From NCBI GenBank assembly GCA_023139575.1, contig JAGLNJ010000045.1, forward strand, positions 1 to 33,434: 33,434 nt of DNA, given 5' to 3'. Below the pieces are notes generated by a model that saw only the letters and a list, made by a program, of their open reading frames with translations, ran no database searches and was not told where the DNA came from. Positions 25,091 through 33,409 of the stretch are shown here, piece by piece; within the stretch, counting starts at the first letter, position 1; each line of letters starts with the position of its first letter. A program made the position numbers and the translations under genes. Origin of the DNA: Candidatus Omnitrophota bacterium. GTDB taxonomy: Bacteria; Omnitrophota; Gorgyraeia; Zapsychrales; JANLHA01.

Positions 25091-25148
25091 AAAACTCCTT
25101 TCCCGGGAACGCCAGAAGTTATGACGGCCGAAGGGAGGAGTTTTTTTG
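25091..25148 (+). ncRNA. Three-copy structured RNA element, copy 3
   Basis: The 12-bp stem (25091-25102 with 25133-25144) and 30-nt loop match copies 1 and 2 except for a few changes in the loop (CTGAG to CCGGG; GACGACC to GACGGCC). The upstream ATAAA hairpin of the other copies is not recognisable; only a weak CAATT/AATTG pairing lies there. GGAGGAG in the 3' arm is followed after 5 nt by TTG 25146, which opens a 52-codon frame coupled to the helicase gene. The rest of 24970-25090 shows only the T-run after the tRNA. Confidence 0.65.
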
Positions 25149-25304
25149 TTAGCAGCCGGAGTTTATATCGGAGAGGGTTTTGATGATCCACGCCCGGTTT
25201 CGGCCGGCATGTATCAAAAGCGGTTAAAGACATATAAGGACATGGGGCATGTAATAACTGATAATTTTAAGGAACCCGAATACGAAAAGAGAGGATATTT
25301 ATGA
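25146..25304 (+). CDS. 52-codon leader ORF overlapping the SNF2 helicase start
   Basis: TTG 25146 lies 5 nt after GGAGGAG inside RNA element copy 3. The frame encodes LLAAGVYIGEGFDDPRPVSA, then an internal Met at 25209 (MYQKRLKTYKDMGHVITDNF) and ends KRGYL with TGA overlapping the helicase ATG as ATGA. The composition is protein-like, and a 4-nt overlap suggests translational coupling. No family is recognised. Alternatively it is the relic of a gene that preceded the helicase gene. If the hairpin hides the GGAGGAG, folding of the RNA would control this frame and possibly the helicase. Confidence 0.45.
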   Translation: MLAAGVYIGEGFDDPRPVSAGMYQKRLKTYKDMGHVITDNFKEPEYEKRGYL

Positions 25305-27871
25305 GCAAGAAGAAACAGCAATCAGGGCAGCTACCCGGGCAAATCCAGGAAAGCCCTGATTCCCGCGAGGGCCGACAGGAAAAAAGACTGAAACGGAAAA
25401 GCAATAAATGGAAGAAGAAAATTAAGAAGGTTTCGCGTGCGCGAAAACCTGAAGGGTTATCTTTAGAGGAATGGCAGGTTGCTCTACGAAAGAAGATCGC
25501 CGCAGAACAGCGGATGAGCGTAAAGAATGTGGGTGCCCATCCTGTTTTTTCTACTTTTAAGGTGAAGAATCCGGCGACTGATAAAACTTATCGCGTGGTT
25601 ATTTCCGGAGAAGCCTTAGGCATTAATTATTGTACTTGTCCGGATTTTTCTATCAATACGCTGGGTACCTGTAAGCATATTGAATCAGTGTTGCGTCGTT
25701 TGAGAAGGATAAAAGGAGGAAGGAGATCCTTGAAGGAAGGGTTTCACCCGGAATGTTCCGCAGTGACATTAAGGTACGGGCTTAAACGCCGCGCCGCTTT
25801 TTTGCTTGGGACAAAAGCCGGCGGGGAACTGCGAAAACTGGTTCCGGAATTTTTTGATAAGGAATTATTCCTGACGGAGAAAGGGTTCCATCGGTTTGAT
25901 GAATTTATGCGGCGCGCGAGCGCTTTGCAGGATGAAATCCAATATCATGATGATGCTATGGAATTTATCGCTAATGTGCGGGATATGGAGGTGAGGAAAA
26001 AACGCATCAAGAAAACCTTTCCTGATGGTATTGACAGCCCGCAATGGAATAATCTCCTTAAAACAAAATTGTATCCTTATCAAAAGGAAGGAGCGCTTTT
26101 TGCCTCTTGCGCCGGCCGGAGTTTAATCGCGGATGAGATGGGACTGGGCAAGACTATCCAGGCGATTGCAGCCAGTGAGATTATGGCTAAATGTTTTGGA
26201 ATCGAAAAGGTTTTGGTTATTTGTCCGTCCAGTTTAAAATTTCAATGGGAGCAGGAGATTAAAAAATTTACTGAACGCAGCGTTCAAATTATACAAAACT
26301 CATTGCCGTGCCGGCATCGTCAATATAAGGAAAAAAGTTTTTTTAAGATTGTTAACTATGATGTCATCCACAGAGACGCTCTCCCTGTTTCAGAATGGGA
26401 GCCGGATCTGATTATCCTGGATGAAGCGCAGCGTATTAAGAATTGGAAAACGCGGATGGCACGGTCTGTCAAACAATTAAAATCTCCGTATGCCCTTGTC
26501 CTGACGGGTACTCCATTGGAAAATCGTTTGGAGGAGCTTCATTCGATTGTGGATTTTATTGATCGTTATCATCTGGGGCCGTTATTTCGCTTTCTGCATA
26601 ATCATCAGACCGTTAATGAAGAAGGCAGGGTCGTTGGATATAGAAACCTGAATAATTTAGGGAGTTCTTTAAACAAGATATTGGTCCGCCGCAAGAGCGA
26701 GGAGGTGTTGAAGCAGCTCCCTGAACGGATGGACAAAAATTATTTTGTCGCTATGACGAGTGAACAACAGGACATCCATGAAGAATACAGGGTTGTCGTA
26801 GCCCGTATTCTGGCGAAATGGAAGCGGTATAATTTTTTAACAGAAAAAGATAAACAGCTGTTAATGATGGCATTACAAAAGATGCGCATGGTCTGTGATA
26901 ACACCTATTTGATTGACCAGGATATGATTCACGGCCCGAAGGTCGATGAATTGGAGATCCAGCTTAAGGAAATTTTTGAGAATCCACAAGCCAAGGTCGT
27001 TATCTTCTCTCAATGGCTTCGTATGATGGAATTGATTACACGCATGCTTAAAGTCAATGGCTGGAAGTACGCGTTTTTACATGGAGGTGTTCCATCGAAT
27101 AAAAGAGGAGAACTTGTTAAAACTTTCCAGGAGGACGCGAAGTGCGGGGTGTTTTTATCAACCGAAGCCGGTAGTGTGGGATTAAATCTTCAGAACGCAG
27201 CCTTTGTGATTAATATTGATCTTCCATGGAATCCTGCTGTATTAGAACAAAGAATCAGCCGGGTGCATCGTATGGGGCAGAAGAACCCTGTCCATGTGAT
27301 TAATTTTATATCAGAGGGCGGGCTTGAACATGGAATCCTCGGGTTGTTGCAATTTAAACAGTCGATGTTTTCCGGCGTCCTGGATAAAGGTGATAATGAG
27401 ATTTTTATGGGGACAACGAAATTTAACCGGTTTATGAAGACCGTTGAGAAGTCCACCGAATCGTTAGAAGAGCAAGAAGATTCTAAGCGGGAATCACAAG
27501 GAGAAATGTTACGGGACGCGGAAGCCTCCCGTCAAGAGATAACCGGAGAGCACGAAATCCGGGAAGAAGAGCAGCCAATTCGGTCAGCGCAAAGAGGCGA
27601 ACAAGAAGAGGATTCTCTAAAAGGGATATTGCGGATAGGAGCTTCTTTTCTGAAGGATTTAAGCGACAGCCTTGATGGACAGAAATCGAAGGAAGCGGCT
27701 TCAACAGGACACGGATTACCTTCAGGTATCCGCATTTTTACGGATAAGGATACAGGAAAAAGGACATTCCAAATTCCCGTTCCAGAGGAGAAAACATTAA
27801 ATCAGTTGACAGAAGTTATCGGGAGCTTTTTTAATGTTTTGAAAAAAAATAATCGAATTAATGGAAAGTAA
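25301..27871 (+). CDS. SNF2-family helicase with N-terminal SWIM zinc finger
   Basis: 856 residues. A Lys/Arg-rich start is followed by a SWIM finger with C111-x-C113 and C124-x-H126 (YCTCPDF, GTCKHIE). The SNF2 ATPase core starts near 255: Walker A ADEMGLGKT with K284, DEAQ at 374-377, LTGTPLENRLEEL, and a C-terminal helicase lobe with VIFSQWLRMM, GSVGLNLQNA and QRISRVHRMGQ. A low-complexity acidic/Gln tail follows from about 700. Such proteins are RapA-like DNA translocases, often linked to transcription recycling, repair or defence; the role here is not shown. GAGAGG precedes the ATG. Confidence 0.92.
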   Translation: MSKKKQQSGQLPGQIQESPDSREGRQEKRLKRKSNKWKKKIKKVSRARKPEGLSLEEWQVALRKKIAAEQRMSVKNVGAHPVFSTFKVKNPATDKTYRVVISGEALGINYCTCPDFSINTLGTCKHIESVLRRLRRIKGGRRSLKEGFHPECSAVTLRYGLKRRAAFLLGTKAGGELRKLVPEFFDKELFLTEKGFHRFDEFMRRASALQDEIQYHDDAMEFIANVRDMEVRKKRIKKTFPDGIDSPQWNNLLKTKLYPYQKEGALFASCAGRSLIADEMGLGKTIQAIAASEIMAKCFGIEKVLVICPSSLKFQWEQEIKKFTERSVQIIQNSLPCRHRQYKEKSFFKIVNYDVIHRDALPVSEWEPDLIILDEAQRIKNWKTRMARSVKQLKSPYALVLTGTPLENRLEELHSIVDFIDRYHLGPLFRFLHNHQTVNEEGRVVGYRNLNNLGSSLNKILVRRKSEEVLKQLPERMDKNYFVAMTSEQQDIHEEYRVVVARILAKWKRYNFLTEKDKQLLMMALQKMRMVCDNTYLIDQDMIHGPKVDELEIQLKEIFENPQAKVVIFSQWLRMMELITRMLKVNGWKYAFLHGGVPSNKRGELVKTFQEDAKCGVFLSTEAGSVGLNLQNAAFVINIDLPWNPAVLEQRISRVHRMGQKNPVHVINFISEGGLEHGILGLLQFKQSMFSGVLDKGDNEIFMGTTKFNRFMKTVEKSTESLEEQEDSKRESQGEMLRDAEASRQEITGEHEIREEEQPIRSAQRGEQEEDSLKGILRIGASFLKDLSDSLDGQKSKEAASTGHGLPSGIRIFTDKDTGKRTFQIPVPEEKTLNQLTEVIGSFFNVLKKNNRINGK

Positions 27872-28080
27872 AGAACATCCGCGAACTTACGGCTGGCAGA
27901 TGGACGCCAAAAAGAAGGACTATGATGAAAATTGCTAAAGGGTTGATTGATATGGGGTTGTAAGAAATATAGTGCAATGAATGGAATCACCTTTCCTTCA
28001 AAATTCCCATTTATTCATAAAAAATCACTGGATAAAATCATAGGCATTTGTAGTAATTCCTTAAATCTTCCGCGTAAATA

Positions 28081-28149
28081 TTACATATAATGTAATAATG
28101 TCGTTTGACATTTTAATATAATGGTGTATATTTATTACATATAATGTAA
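28081..28149 (+). promoter_or_regulatory. AbiE promoter flanked by two identical operators
   Basis: TTACATATAATGTAA, a near-perfect inverted repeat, occurs twice (28081-28095 and 28135-28149). Between them lie TTGACA (28105-28110) and TATATT (28127-28132), spaced 16 nt. AbiEi antitoxins are known to bind inverted repeats at their own promoter, so this arrangement fits autorepression. The rest of 27872-28080 holds no supported gene. Confidence 0.75.
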
Positions 28150-28161
28150 GGATTATGTCTT

Positions 28162-28782
28162 ATGGAAAATACCAAAAAACAAAAACTATTTGAGATTGCC
28201 TCACTTCAACAGGGATATTTTACCGCAAAACAAGCTCTTTGCGCTGGATTTTCTTATAGAATGCACACTCATTACAGACAAAACGGAGAGTGGCTTGAAA
28301 TTGATAGGGGTATTTTCCGGCTAGCCCAGTTTCCAAATTCTACTGATGAAGATTATGTAATATGGTCCCTTTGGAGCAGAGACCGTAACGACCAACCACA
28401 AGCTGTTATTTCCCATGAGTCAGCACTTAGCATTCATGACTTCAGCGATGTTATGCCATCAAAAATTCATTTTACAGTTCCACCTGGATTTAGAAAAAAA
28501 GCATCCAAAGGATGCGTAATTTACAAGGGGAACATTTCGGATGGTGAAAAAGAGCAAAGAGAAGGATTTTTTATCACAAATCCTCTTCGTACAATTATTG
28601 ATTGTGTCAAATCAAACCTTAGCATTAATTATATTGAACAAGCCATACAACAAGCTTGCGATAGAGGAATAATTCAAATTATTGATATTGTAAGCGCTGA
28701 CATGTCATCAAAGACAAGAGATAAAATAATGAAGATTTTAAAAAGAATGAAAATCAGACAGGAAAAGTCTAATGGCAACTGA
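28162..28782 (+). CDS. abiEi: Type IV TA antitoxin AbiEi
   Basis: 206 residues. The N-terminal winged-helix domain (LFEIASLQQGYFTAKQA, then WLEIDRGIFRLAQFP) and the middle AVISHESALSIHDFSDVMPS are typical of AbiEi-family antitoxin/repressors. The C-terminal half holds the antitoxin domain (IIDCVKSNLSINYIEQAIQQ). It should repress its own operon via the two upstream operators and counteract AbiEii. The gene is AT-richer than the backbone genes, suggesting transfer. It overlaps the toxin gene by 11 nt. Confidence 0.88.
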   Translation: MENTKKQKLFEIASLQQGYFTAKQALCAGFSYRMHTHYRQNGEWLEIDRGIFRLAQFPNSTDEDYVIWSLWSRDRNDQPQAVISHESALSIHDFSDVMPSKIHFTVPPGFRKKASKGCVIYKGNISDGEKEQREGFFITNPLRTIIDCVKSNLSINYIEQAIQQACDRGIIQIIDIVSADMSSKTRDKIMKILKRMKIRQEKSNGN

Positions 28783-29641
28783 TTTTAAAAAATATGATAA
28801 TGCAATTGCGTTCAGGAAGGCACTTGAAGATCGACTAAAAAATATTGCTCGCGAGCAATCAATTCCCTTAGATCGCTTGAGAAGACGAGTAACATTTGAT
28901 CGCTTTCTTGCTCGATTATTTGAACCTAACAAACCAAATCAACAGTGGATTCTCAAAGGTGGTTACGCCTTGGAATTCCGGTTTCATAATATCGCCCGAA
29001 CGACTAAAGATATTGATTTCTCAATACCGCATATGAAAGAACCGAATGAAAATACCATCCGTGAATTGCTTCAAGCGGAAGTAAAAAGAGATAAATCTGA
29101 TTGGTTTCAATTTTTCATTGGTGTGCCTATGAGAGAATTTGATCAAGCGGTATATGGTGGATGGCGTTATCCTGTTGAGGCAAGAGTTGCCAATCGAGTC
29201 TTTTCAAAATTTCACGTTGATATCGGTATTGGTGACGCTGTTATCTCTGAAGCCGAATGGAAAACAGGTGATGATATTTTAGGGTTTGCCGGAATAAAAC
29301 CGGCATGTGTAGCGATGTTGCCAATTGAACAACACTTCGCAGAAAAAATACACGCGTATTCATATCCTCGTGAAAAACGGCCTTTTTCACGCATACGAGA
29401 TTTAGTTGATTTGGTATTGCTTATTGAACAAGGACTCCCTGAGAGAAAATTGGTATTGGCTGCAACAAAGGCTACATTTAAACGACGTAGTACACATGAT
29501 ATACCGCAAGAGTTAGAGACGCCTCCGGAATTCTTAGAGGATAGTTACGCGAAAATGGCACAAGATTGTGGAATCTTGAAAAAGACAATGACGGAAGCCT
29601 TTTCATTTTTAAAAGAGTATTGGTTAGAATTAGGAAATTGA
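28772..29641 (+). CDS. abiEii: AbiEii nucleotidyltransferase toxin
   Basis: 289 residues of the DUF1814/AbiEii family. The nucleotidyltransferase core shows WILKGGYALEFRF (GG at 63-64) and TTKDIDF with D80-x-D82 as metal ligands. Later conserved parts include EQHFAEKIHAYSYPR and RIRDLVDLVLLI. AbiEii toxins transfer nucleotides to tRNA or related targets, causing growth arrest, and AbiE systems abort phage infection. Catalytic residues are intact, so the system should be functional. It is co-transcribed with the antitoxin. Confidence 0.9.
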   Translation: MATDFKKYDNAIAFRKALEDRLKNIAREQSIPLDRLRRRVTFDRFLARLFEPNKPNQQWILKGGYALEFRFHNIARTTKDIDFSIPHMKEPNENTIRELLQAEVKRDKSDWFQFFIGVPMREFDQAVYGGWRYPVEARVANRVFSKFHVDIGIGDAVISEAEWKTGDDILGFAGIKPACVAMLPIEQHFAEKIHAYSYPREKRPFSRIRDLVDLVLLIEQGLPERKLVLAATKATFKRRSTHDIPQELETPPEFLEDSYAKMAQDCGILKKTMTEAFSFLKEYWLELGN

Positions 29642-29659
29642 AAACATGAAATTTTAAGG

Positions 29660-29684
29660 TTGTTGGAATGAAAGAAATTTATGG
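29660..29684 (+). repeat. 25-bp direct repeat, copy 1
   Basis: Begins TTGTTGGAATG and ends TTTATGG, and is identical to 33410-33434 at the window end. The repeat includes the start codon of the following ORF (29681). It may mark a duplicated leader, a recombination junction or an assembly-graph end. Confidence 0.8.
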
Positions 29685-30116
29685 ACTCACTTAGAAGACA
29701 TATCAATAAAACAGAACTAGACCCGTTATTAGGAAACAATCAAAATAAAGAGAAAATTCTTGATGCCCTTTTTGACGATATAAATAGTTATCCATACCAA
29801 TATTATTTAAAGCAAGATATTAAAACAATGGACAATTTAATCAATGCTGTTGATGAGCTATCTACTGATTATACTTTCATTGAACAAATTCGCAAAGTTT
29901 TCCTAATAGATAAAGATTTATCAATCCCCCCAGAAATAAAGCGGATTTTTATTGATAATGAACCAATAGCATTTTTTATTGGCGCAAGTATGTAGGGATG
30001 ATGTTGGGGTTACTGAAGAAGATAAATGGTTTGGAATAAAGGAGGTTAGGATAAAATTCTTTTTAAGCAGAATTGGAAAAATTATATATTTAGACGGGTG
30101 TAACTACGATATCTAA
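29681..30116 (+). pseudogene. Unknown accessory gene, apparently frameshifted
   Basis: The first frame gives 104 residues (MDSLRRHINKTELDPLLGNN ... IAFFIGASM) and stops at TAG 29993-29995. Skipping one base there opens RDDVGVTEEDKWFGIKEVRI and then a Lys/Ile-rich stretch to TAA 30114-30116, for about 145 residues in total. The second part looks as protein-like as the first, so a one-base indel is likely. No family is recognised. It lies 13 nt before the methyltransferase gene and starts inside the 25-bp repeat. The intact 104-residue version (29681-29995) may still be expressed. Confidence 0.5.
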
Positions 30117-30129
30117 AGAGGAGACTACG

Positions 30130-30891
30130 ATGAAGCAATGGTATGAGTCATTATTTGAGAATTATGCGAAGAAATATGATAAGGAGTGTTTTGTTCAAGG
30201 AACTGCCGGCGAATGTGATTTTATTGAACAGGAGATAAATCGCGATAAATCCTTAAAGATAATCGATATCGGCTGTGGGACTGGCCGTCATTCTATTGAG
30301 ATGGCAAAAAGAGGTTATTCAATTACGGGAATAGATCTATCCGAATCACAGCTAAAAAGGGCGGTGGAAAAAGCAAAAGAAGAGGGATTGGAAATCGACT
30401 TTCAAAAACATGACGCAAGAAATCTTCCTTTTGAAGGCGAATTCGATCTCGCAATCATGCTCTGCGAAGGCGGATTCCCTCTGATGGAAACAGATGAGAT
30501 GAATTTTGAGATACTCAAGAACGCGACAAAGGTATTGAAAAGCAAAGGCAAATTCATGTTTACGACATTGAACGGGTTATTCCCGCTTTTTCATTCAGTC
30601 AAAGAATTCTATGAGTCAGTAGGGAAAGAAGGCAATGCTACATATCAAGAGTGCTCATTTGATTTGATGACATTTCGTGACTACAATACTGCTGTATTTG
30701 AAGACGATGCTGGAAATAAAAAGAAATTAAAATGTAACGAACGTTATTATGTGCCCAGTGAAATAACTTGGCTTTTGAAGACGCTTGGGTATAAGAAAAT
30801 TGATATATTTGGTGCAAAGCTCGGTGCTTTTTCGAGAAATGATAAGCTAACCACAGAAGACTTTGAAATGCTCGTTATTGCAGAAAGATAG
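30130..30891 (+). CDS. Class I SAM-dependent methyltransferase
   Basis: 253 residues. Motif I IIDIGCGTGRHS is at 44-55, the acidic SAM-ribose residue lies in ITGIDLSE, motif II region HDARNLPF, and motif IV-like DLAIMLCEGGFPLME. It belongs to the Rossmann-fold methyltransferase_11/25 group, which acts on small molecules as well as macromolecules; the substrate is unknown. A strong AGAGGAG ribosome site precedes the ATG. It sits between a broken gene and a MITE, in AT-rich accessory DNA. Confidence 0.85.
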   Translation: MKQWYESLFENYAKKYDKECFVQGTAGECDFIEQEINRDKSLKIIDIGCGTGRHSIEMAKRGYSITGIDLSESQLKRAVEKAKEEGLEIDFQKHDARNLPFEGEFDLAIMLCEGGFPLMETDEMNFEILKNATKVLKSKGKFMFTTLNGLFPLFHSVKEFYESVGKEGNATYQECSFDLMTFRDYNTAVFEDDAGNKKKLKCNERYYVPSEITWLLKTLGYKKIDIFGAKLGAFSRNDKLTTEDFEMLVIAER

Positions 30892-30922
30892 TTGAGAGAG
30901 GGAGATGTTACATATTATAAGG

Positions 30923-31087
30923 TCTGATTGTGCAGTTAACGCATCCAACGCTATAAACTTGCAGTGAATAACAGGCAGATAACAATCTGTCGTCGGCTTG
31001 ATATGTCCAAAAACGGCAATTAAATCGATATGCAAAGTTAGCCAAAAGAGTCTTTCGAGTATGGGATGAGCTAACTGCACAATCAGA
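30923..31087. mobile_element. 165-bp MITE-like element
   Basis: 24-bp terminal inverted repeats (30923-30946 and 31064-31087, starting TCTGATTGTGCAGTTA) differ at two positions. The direct repeat TTATAAGG flanks it on both sides (30915-30922 and 31088-31095), as expected for an 8-bp target-site duplication. The interior has no open frame of note. This fits a non-autonomous DNA transposon mobilised in trans; no matching transposase is in the window. The core of the duplication, TTATAA, is itself palindromic, which slightly weakens the case. Confidence 0.7.
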
Positions 31088-31102
31088 TTATAAGGCATTA
31101 AT

Positions 31103-31207
31103 ATGAGAGAAGATAAGAAGAAAGCTCATCTTAAAGTGTTTGGCTGGCAGAAAGTACAGGTTACGATGGATGATTTTGAAAACAATACAGATTGTTTATG
31201 GGGATGA
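31103..31207 (+). CDS. 34-residue frame after the MITE
   Basis: ATG encodes MREDKKKAHLKVFGWQKVQV and then TMDDFENNTDCLWG. The AAGG ribosome-site-like sequence upstream is part of the MITE target duplication. The frame may be the remains of a gene interrupted by the MITE. No family is recognised, and it could be spurious. Confidence 0.25.
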   Translation: MREDKKKAHLKVFGWQKVQVTMDDFENNTDCLWG

Positions 31208-31224
31208 GATGAGGTAAAAAGACG

Positions 31225-31722
31225 ATGAATAAAGCAAATAAAAATATTAATGTTGGGAAAGTTGTTTTGTGCAAGAGTGGACTGCAAGTACAGCTAAAGG
31301 AAGAAACTGTATGGCTTTCACAGGCACAAATGTGTGAGCTTTTTGATAAGAACAATATCTGAGCATATACGTAACATATTTAAAGAAAATGAGTTATCAG
31401 AAGTTTCAGTTGTCCGGAAATTCCGGACAACTGCTAAAGATGGTAAATCTTATAATGTTTCTTACTACAATCCTGATGTCATAATTTCAGCGGGTTATAG
31501 AGTTAAATCACAGCGAGGCACGCAATTCCGTGTTTGGGCAACGAAGGTGTTAAAACAGCATTTAATAGAAGGTTACACTATCAATTCAATGAAAAACGGC
31601 TCAAAAAGCAGGAACAAAAGTATTTGGAACTTAAGAATGCCGTTAACTTGATCGGCAATGTTGCGCGGATAGAAAGCTTGCCTGCAGAAGCAAAAGGACT
31701 GGCGCAAGTAATTTCAGAATAG
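31225..31722 (+). pseudogene. Decayed RhuM-family gene
   Basis: Three frames spell one RhuM-like protein. Frame 1 (31225-31362) gives VWLSQAQMCELFDKN and stops at TGA. Frame 2 (to 31651) gives TISEHIRNIFKENELSEVSV, VSYYNPDVIISAGYRVKSQR and FRVWATKVLKQHLIEGYTIN. Frame 3 (to 31722) gives NEKRLKKQEQKYLELKNAVN and ends VISE. RhuM (from a Salmonella pathogenicity island) proteins carry this DNA-binding-like N-terminus and are normally about 330 residues, so the C-terminal half is gone too. At least two indels make this a true pseudogene. A small Met-initiated remnant (MSPAEQKLMWDEFF, 31769-31831) lies after it; nothing else is clear up to 31918. Confidence 0.75.
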
Positions 31723-31918
31723 TTACACATAAAATCATTGGATTCTATTGATATGGGAATAAAAAGGCATGAGTCCCGCTGAACAGAAATTAATGTGGGA
31801 CGAATTTTTTCGCAATACCAATTTCTTTTAAAGAAAAAATTGTGTCCTGAAAGGATTTAACCGGGAACAGCAAATGTCGGATATCTTTTAGATAAATTTA
31901 AAAAAGGAGATGTACAAG

Positions 31919-33004
31919 ATGGCTAAAAATGATGTAGATATTTCAAAAGTTTCATTATCCAACACGAAAAAAGAAATGATGGACGCATTTAAAAAAGTGA
32001 AAAAGGCGCTCGAAGAAAAGGATGAAACCGAATTGAAGCCGGAAAAGAAAATTGAAGAAAAAAGAACGCAGGAAGTCATAAAAGTCGCGGACTCTTTATC
32101 TTCGGAGAGTGTTTCCAGAGATATTAACAACCTTAAATTGGAAGTGGGAAAAGCGTTATCTCAGGTCTCTGAAAAATTAGAGGAGCAGACCCGAAAATAC
32201 CAGAAAATACAAGAAGCCATAGATATAAAAAATAAAGAGCTTCAGGAAATTTATGATATTGAGAAATCAGCTTTTGCTTTAGCGGCTCTCCTTGAATCAC
32301 AAAAACAAAAAAGGATCGAATTTGAGGAGGAGATGTCCGGACTGAGAAAAGAATTAGAAGATCGTATAGAAAAAACAAAAATTGCCTGGGATAAAGAACA
32401 AAAAGAATATGATGAAACGCTCAAGGAGCGCAATGCTCAGGAGAAGAGGGAAAAAGAACGTCAAAAAGAAGAATATACCTATGCTTTTCAACGGGAAAAG
32501 CAGCTCGCAGAAAATAAATTTAAAGACGAAACAAGCAAGCAAACAAAAGAACTTGTTCTTAAAAGGGAAGAATTCGATAAAAAAATAGCTGAACAAGAGA
32601 AAGCCATCAAAGAAAGAGAAACCTTTGTTGTCGAGAGGGAAAAGCGCCTTGATGATTTACAAAAAGAAGTAGATTCTTTTCCTGAAAGAATCGAAACCGT
32701 TGTAAGCAAAGCCGTAGAGGAAACAACCTCAAGACTCAAAACAGAAGCTAATAAAAACGAAATGCTGTTGAAAAAAGAATTTGACGGGGCAAACGGCGTT
32801 TTAAAAACAAAAATAGAGTCCCTGGAAAAAATCGCGGCAAACCAGAATACACAAGTTGCAAATCTCACGACCCAATTAGAAAAAGCCTATGGAAAAGTTC
32901 AGGATATTGCCGTAAAAGCCGTTGACGGTTCGGCTAAAGCAAAGGCGTTTAATGACTTCAGTCGTCATTTTAGTGAAAGAGGAAATAAGCAAGCCCAGGC
33001 ATAG
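31919..33004 (+). CDS. Long coiled-coil protein of unknown function
   Basis: 361 residues from the ATG at 31919, chosen because AAGGAG (31904-31909) sits 9 nt before it; an ATG at 31910 directly abuts that site and is unlikely. Almost the whole chain is Lys/Glu-rich coiled coil (about residues 15-335) with no membrane segment or signal. The short globular ends are ISKVSLSNTKKEMMDAF and VQDIAVKAVDGSAKAKAF. I recall similar proteins from candidate-phylum genomes but know no function. It could be structural, a partitioning/cytoskeletal factor or part of a defence module. Codon use looks closer to the backbone than to the AbiE genes. Confidence 0.8.
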   Translation: MAKNDVDISKVSLSNTKKEMMDAFKKVKKALEEKDETELKPEKKIEEKRTQEVIKVADSLSSESVSRDINNLKLEVGKALSQVSEKLEEQTRKYQKIQEAIDIKNKELQEIYDIEKSAFALAALLESQKQKRIEFEEEMSGLRKELEDRIEKTKIAWDKEQKEYDETLKERNAQEKREKERQKEEYTYAFQREKQLAENKFKDETSKQTKELVLKREEFDKKIAEQEKAIKERETFVVEREKRLDDLQKEVDSFPERIETVVSKAVEETTSRLKTEANKNEMLLKKEFDGANGVLKTKIESLEKIAANQNTQVANLTTQLEKAYGKVQDIAVKAVDGSAKAKAFNDFSRHFSERGNKQAQA

Positions 33005-33185
33005 GCGATAGTATGTGCCAATGGAGAGAGTATCGGGAATAAATTCTAAAAGTTTGGGGAACCAGCTAATCATAAGCCGGAACCGTAGAAGTTTCCTTTG
33101 CCGCAATTTATCGGAAAATATTATAAGGACAAATTTGGTGCAGCGCGTCCGGAGAAGACGTTAGTGCTGTAAAGGCAGTTAAAAA

Positions 33186-33407
33186 ATGGCAAAGGCAAAA
33201 AAGAAACTCACTGCCTCGCGGAAACGTGCCAGAAAAGAGGCTAAATCAGAAAGACAGAAGAAGTATATGTGGATCTTCATGAATGGCAAGCAGGTCAAAG
33301 TTAAAAGGCCTCCCACAATAGATGGCCTGGATGTTGATGATGAATACATTAAACAAAATGCTGATCCAATATGGCTGCATCAGAATGAAATGTGGGAATA
33401 TATTTAA
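33186..33407 (+). CDS. Small basic protein of unknown function
   Basis: 73 residues. The first ~30 are very basic (MAKAKKKLTASRKRARKEAK), followed by YMWIFMNGKQVKVKRPPTID and an acidic C-terminal third with LHQNEMWEYI. No family is recognised. The basic-then-acidic layout suggests nucleic-acid binding through the head. A weak AAGGCAG precedes the ATG. The 33005-33185 gap before it holds only a possible short remnant (LPQFIGKYYKDKFGAARPEK). The 25-bp repeat follows 2 nt after the stop. Confidence 0.55.
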   Translation: MAKAKKKLTASRKRARKEAKSERQKKYMWIFMNGKQVKVKRPPTIDGLDVDDEYIKQNADPIWLHQNEMWEYI

Positions 33408-33409
33408 AA

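Noticed and set aside
27861-27938. A 25-codon frame overlapping the SNF2 stop (MESKEHPRTYGWQMDAKKKD...)
   Set aside because: No ribosome site of its own and no recognisable family; it could be chance.
30940-31045. A long attC inside the MITE (ATCCAAC at 30943, GTTAGCC at 31036)
   Set aside because: GTTAGCC breaks the GTTRRRY rule, and the terminal repeats with target duplication explain the structure better.
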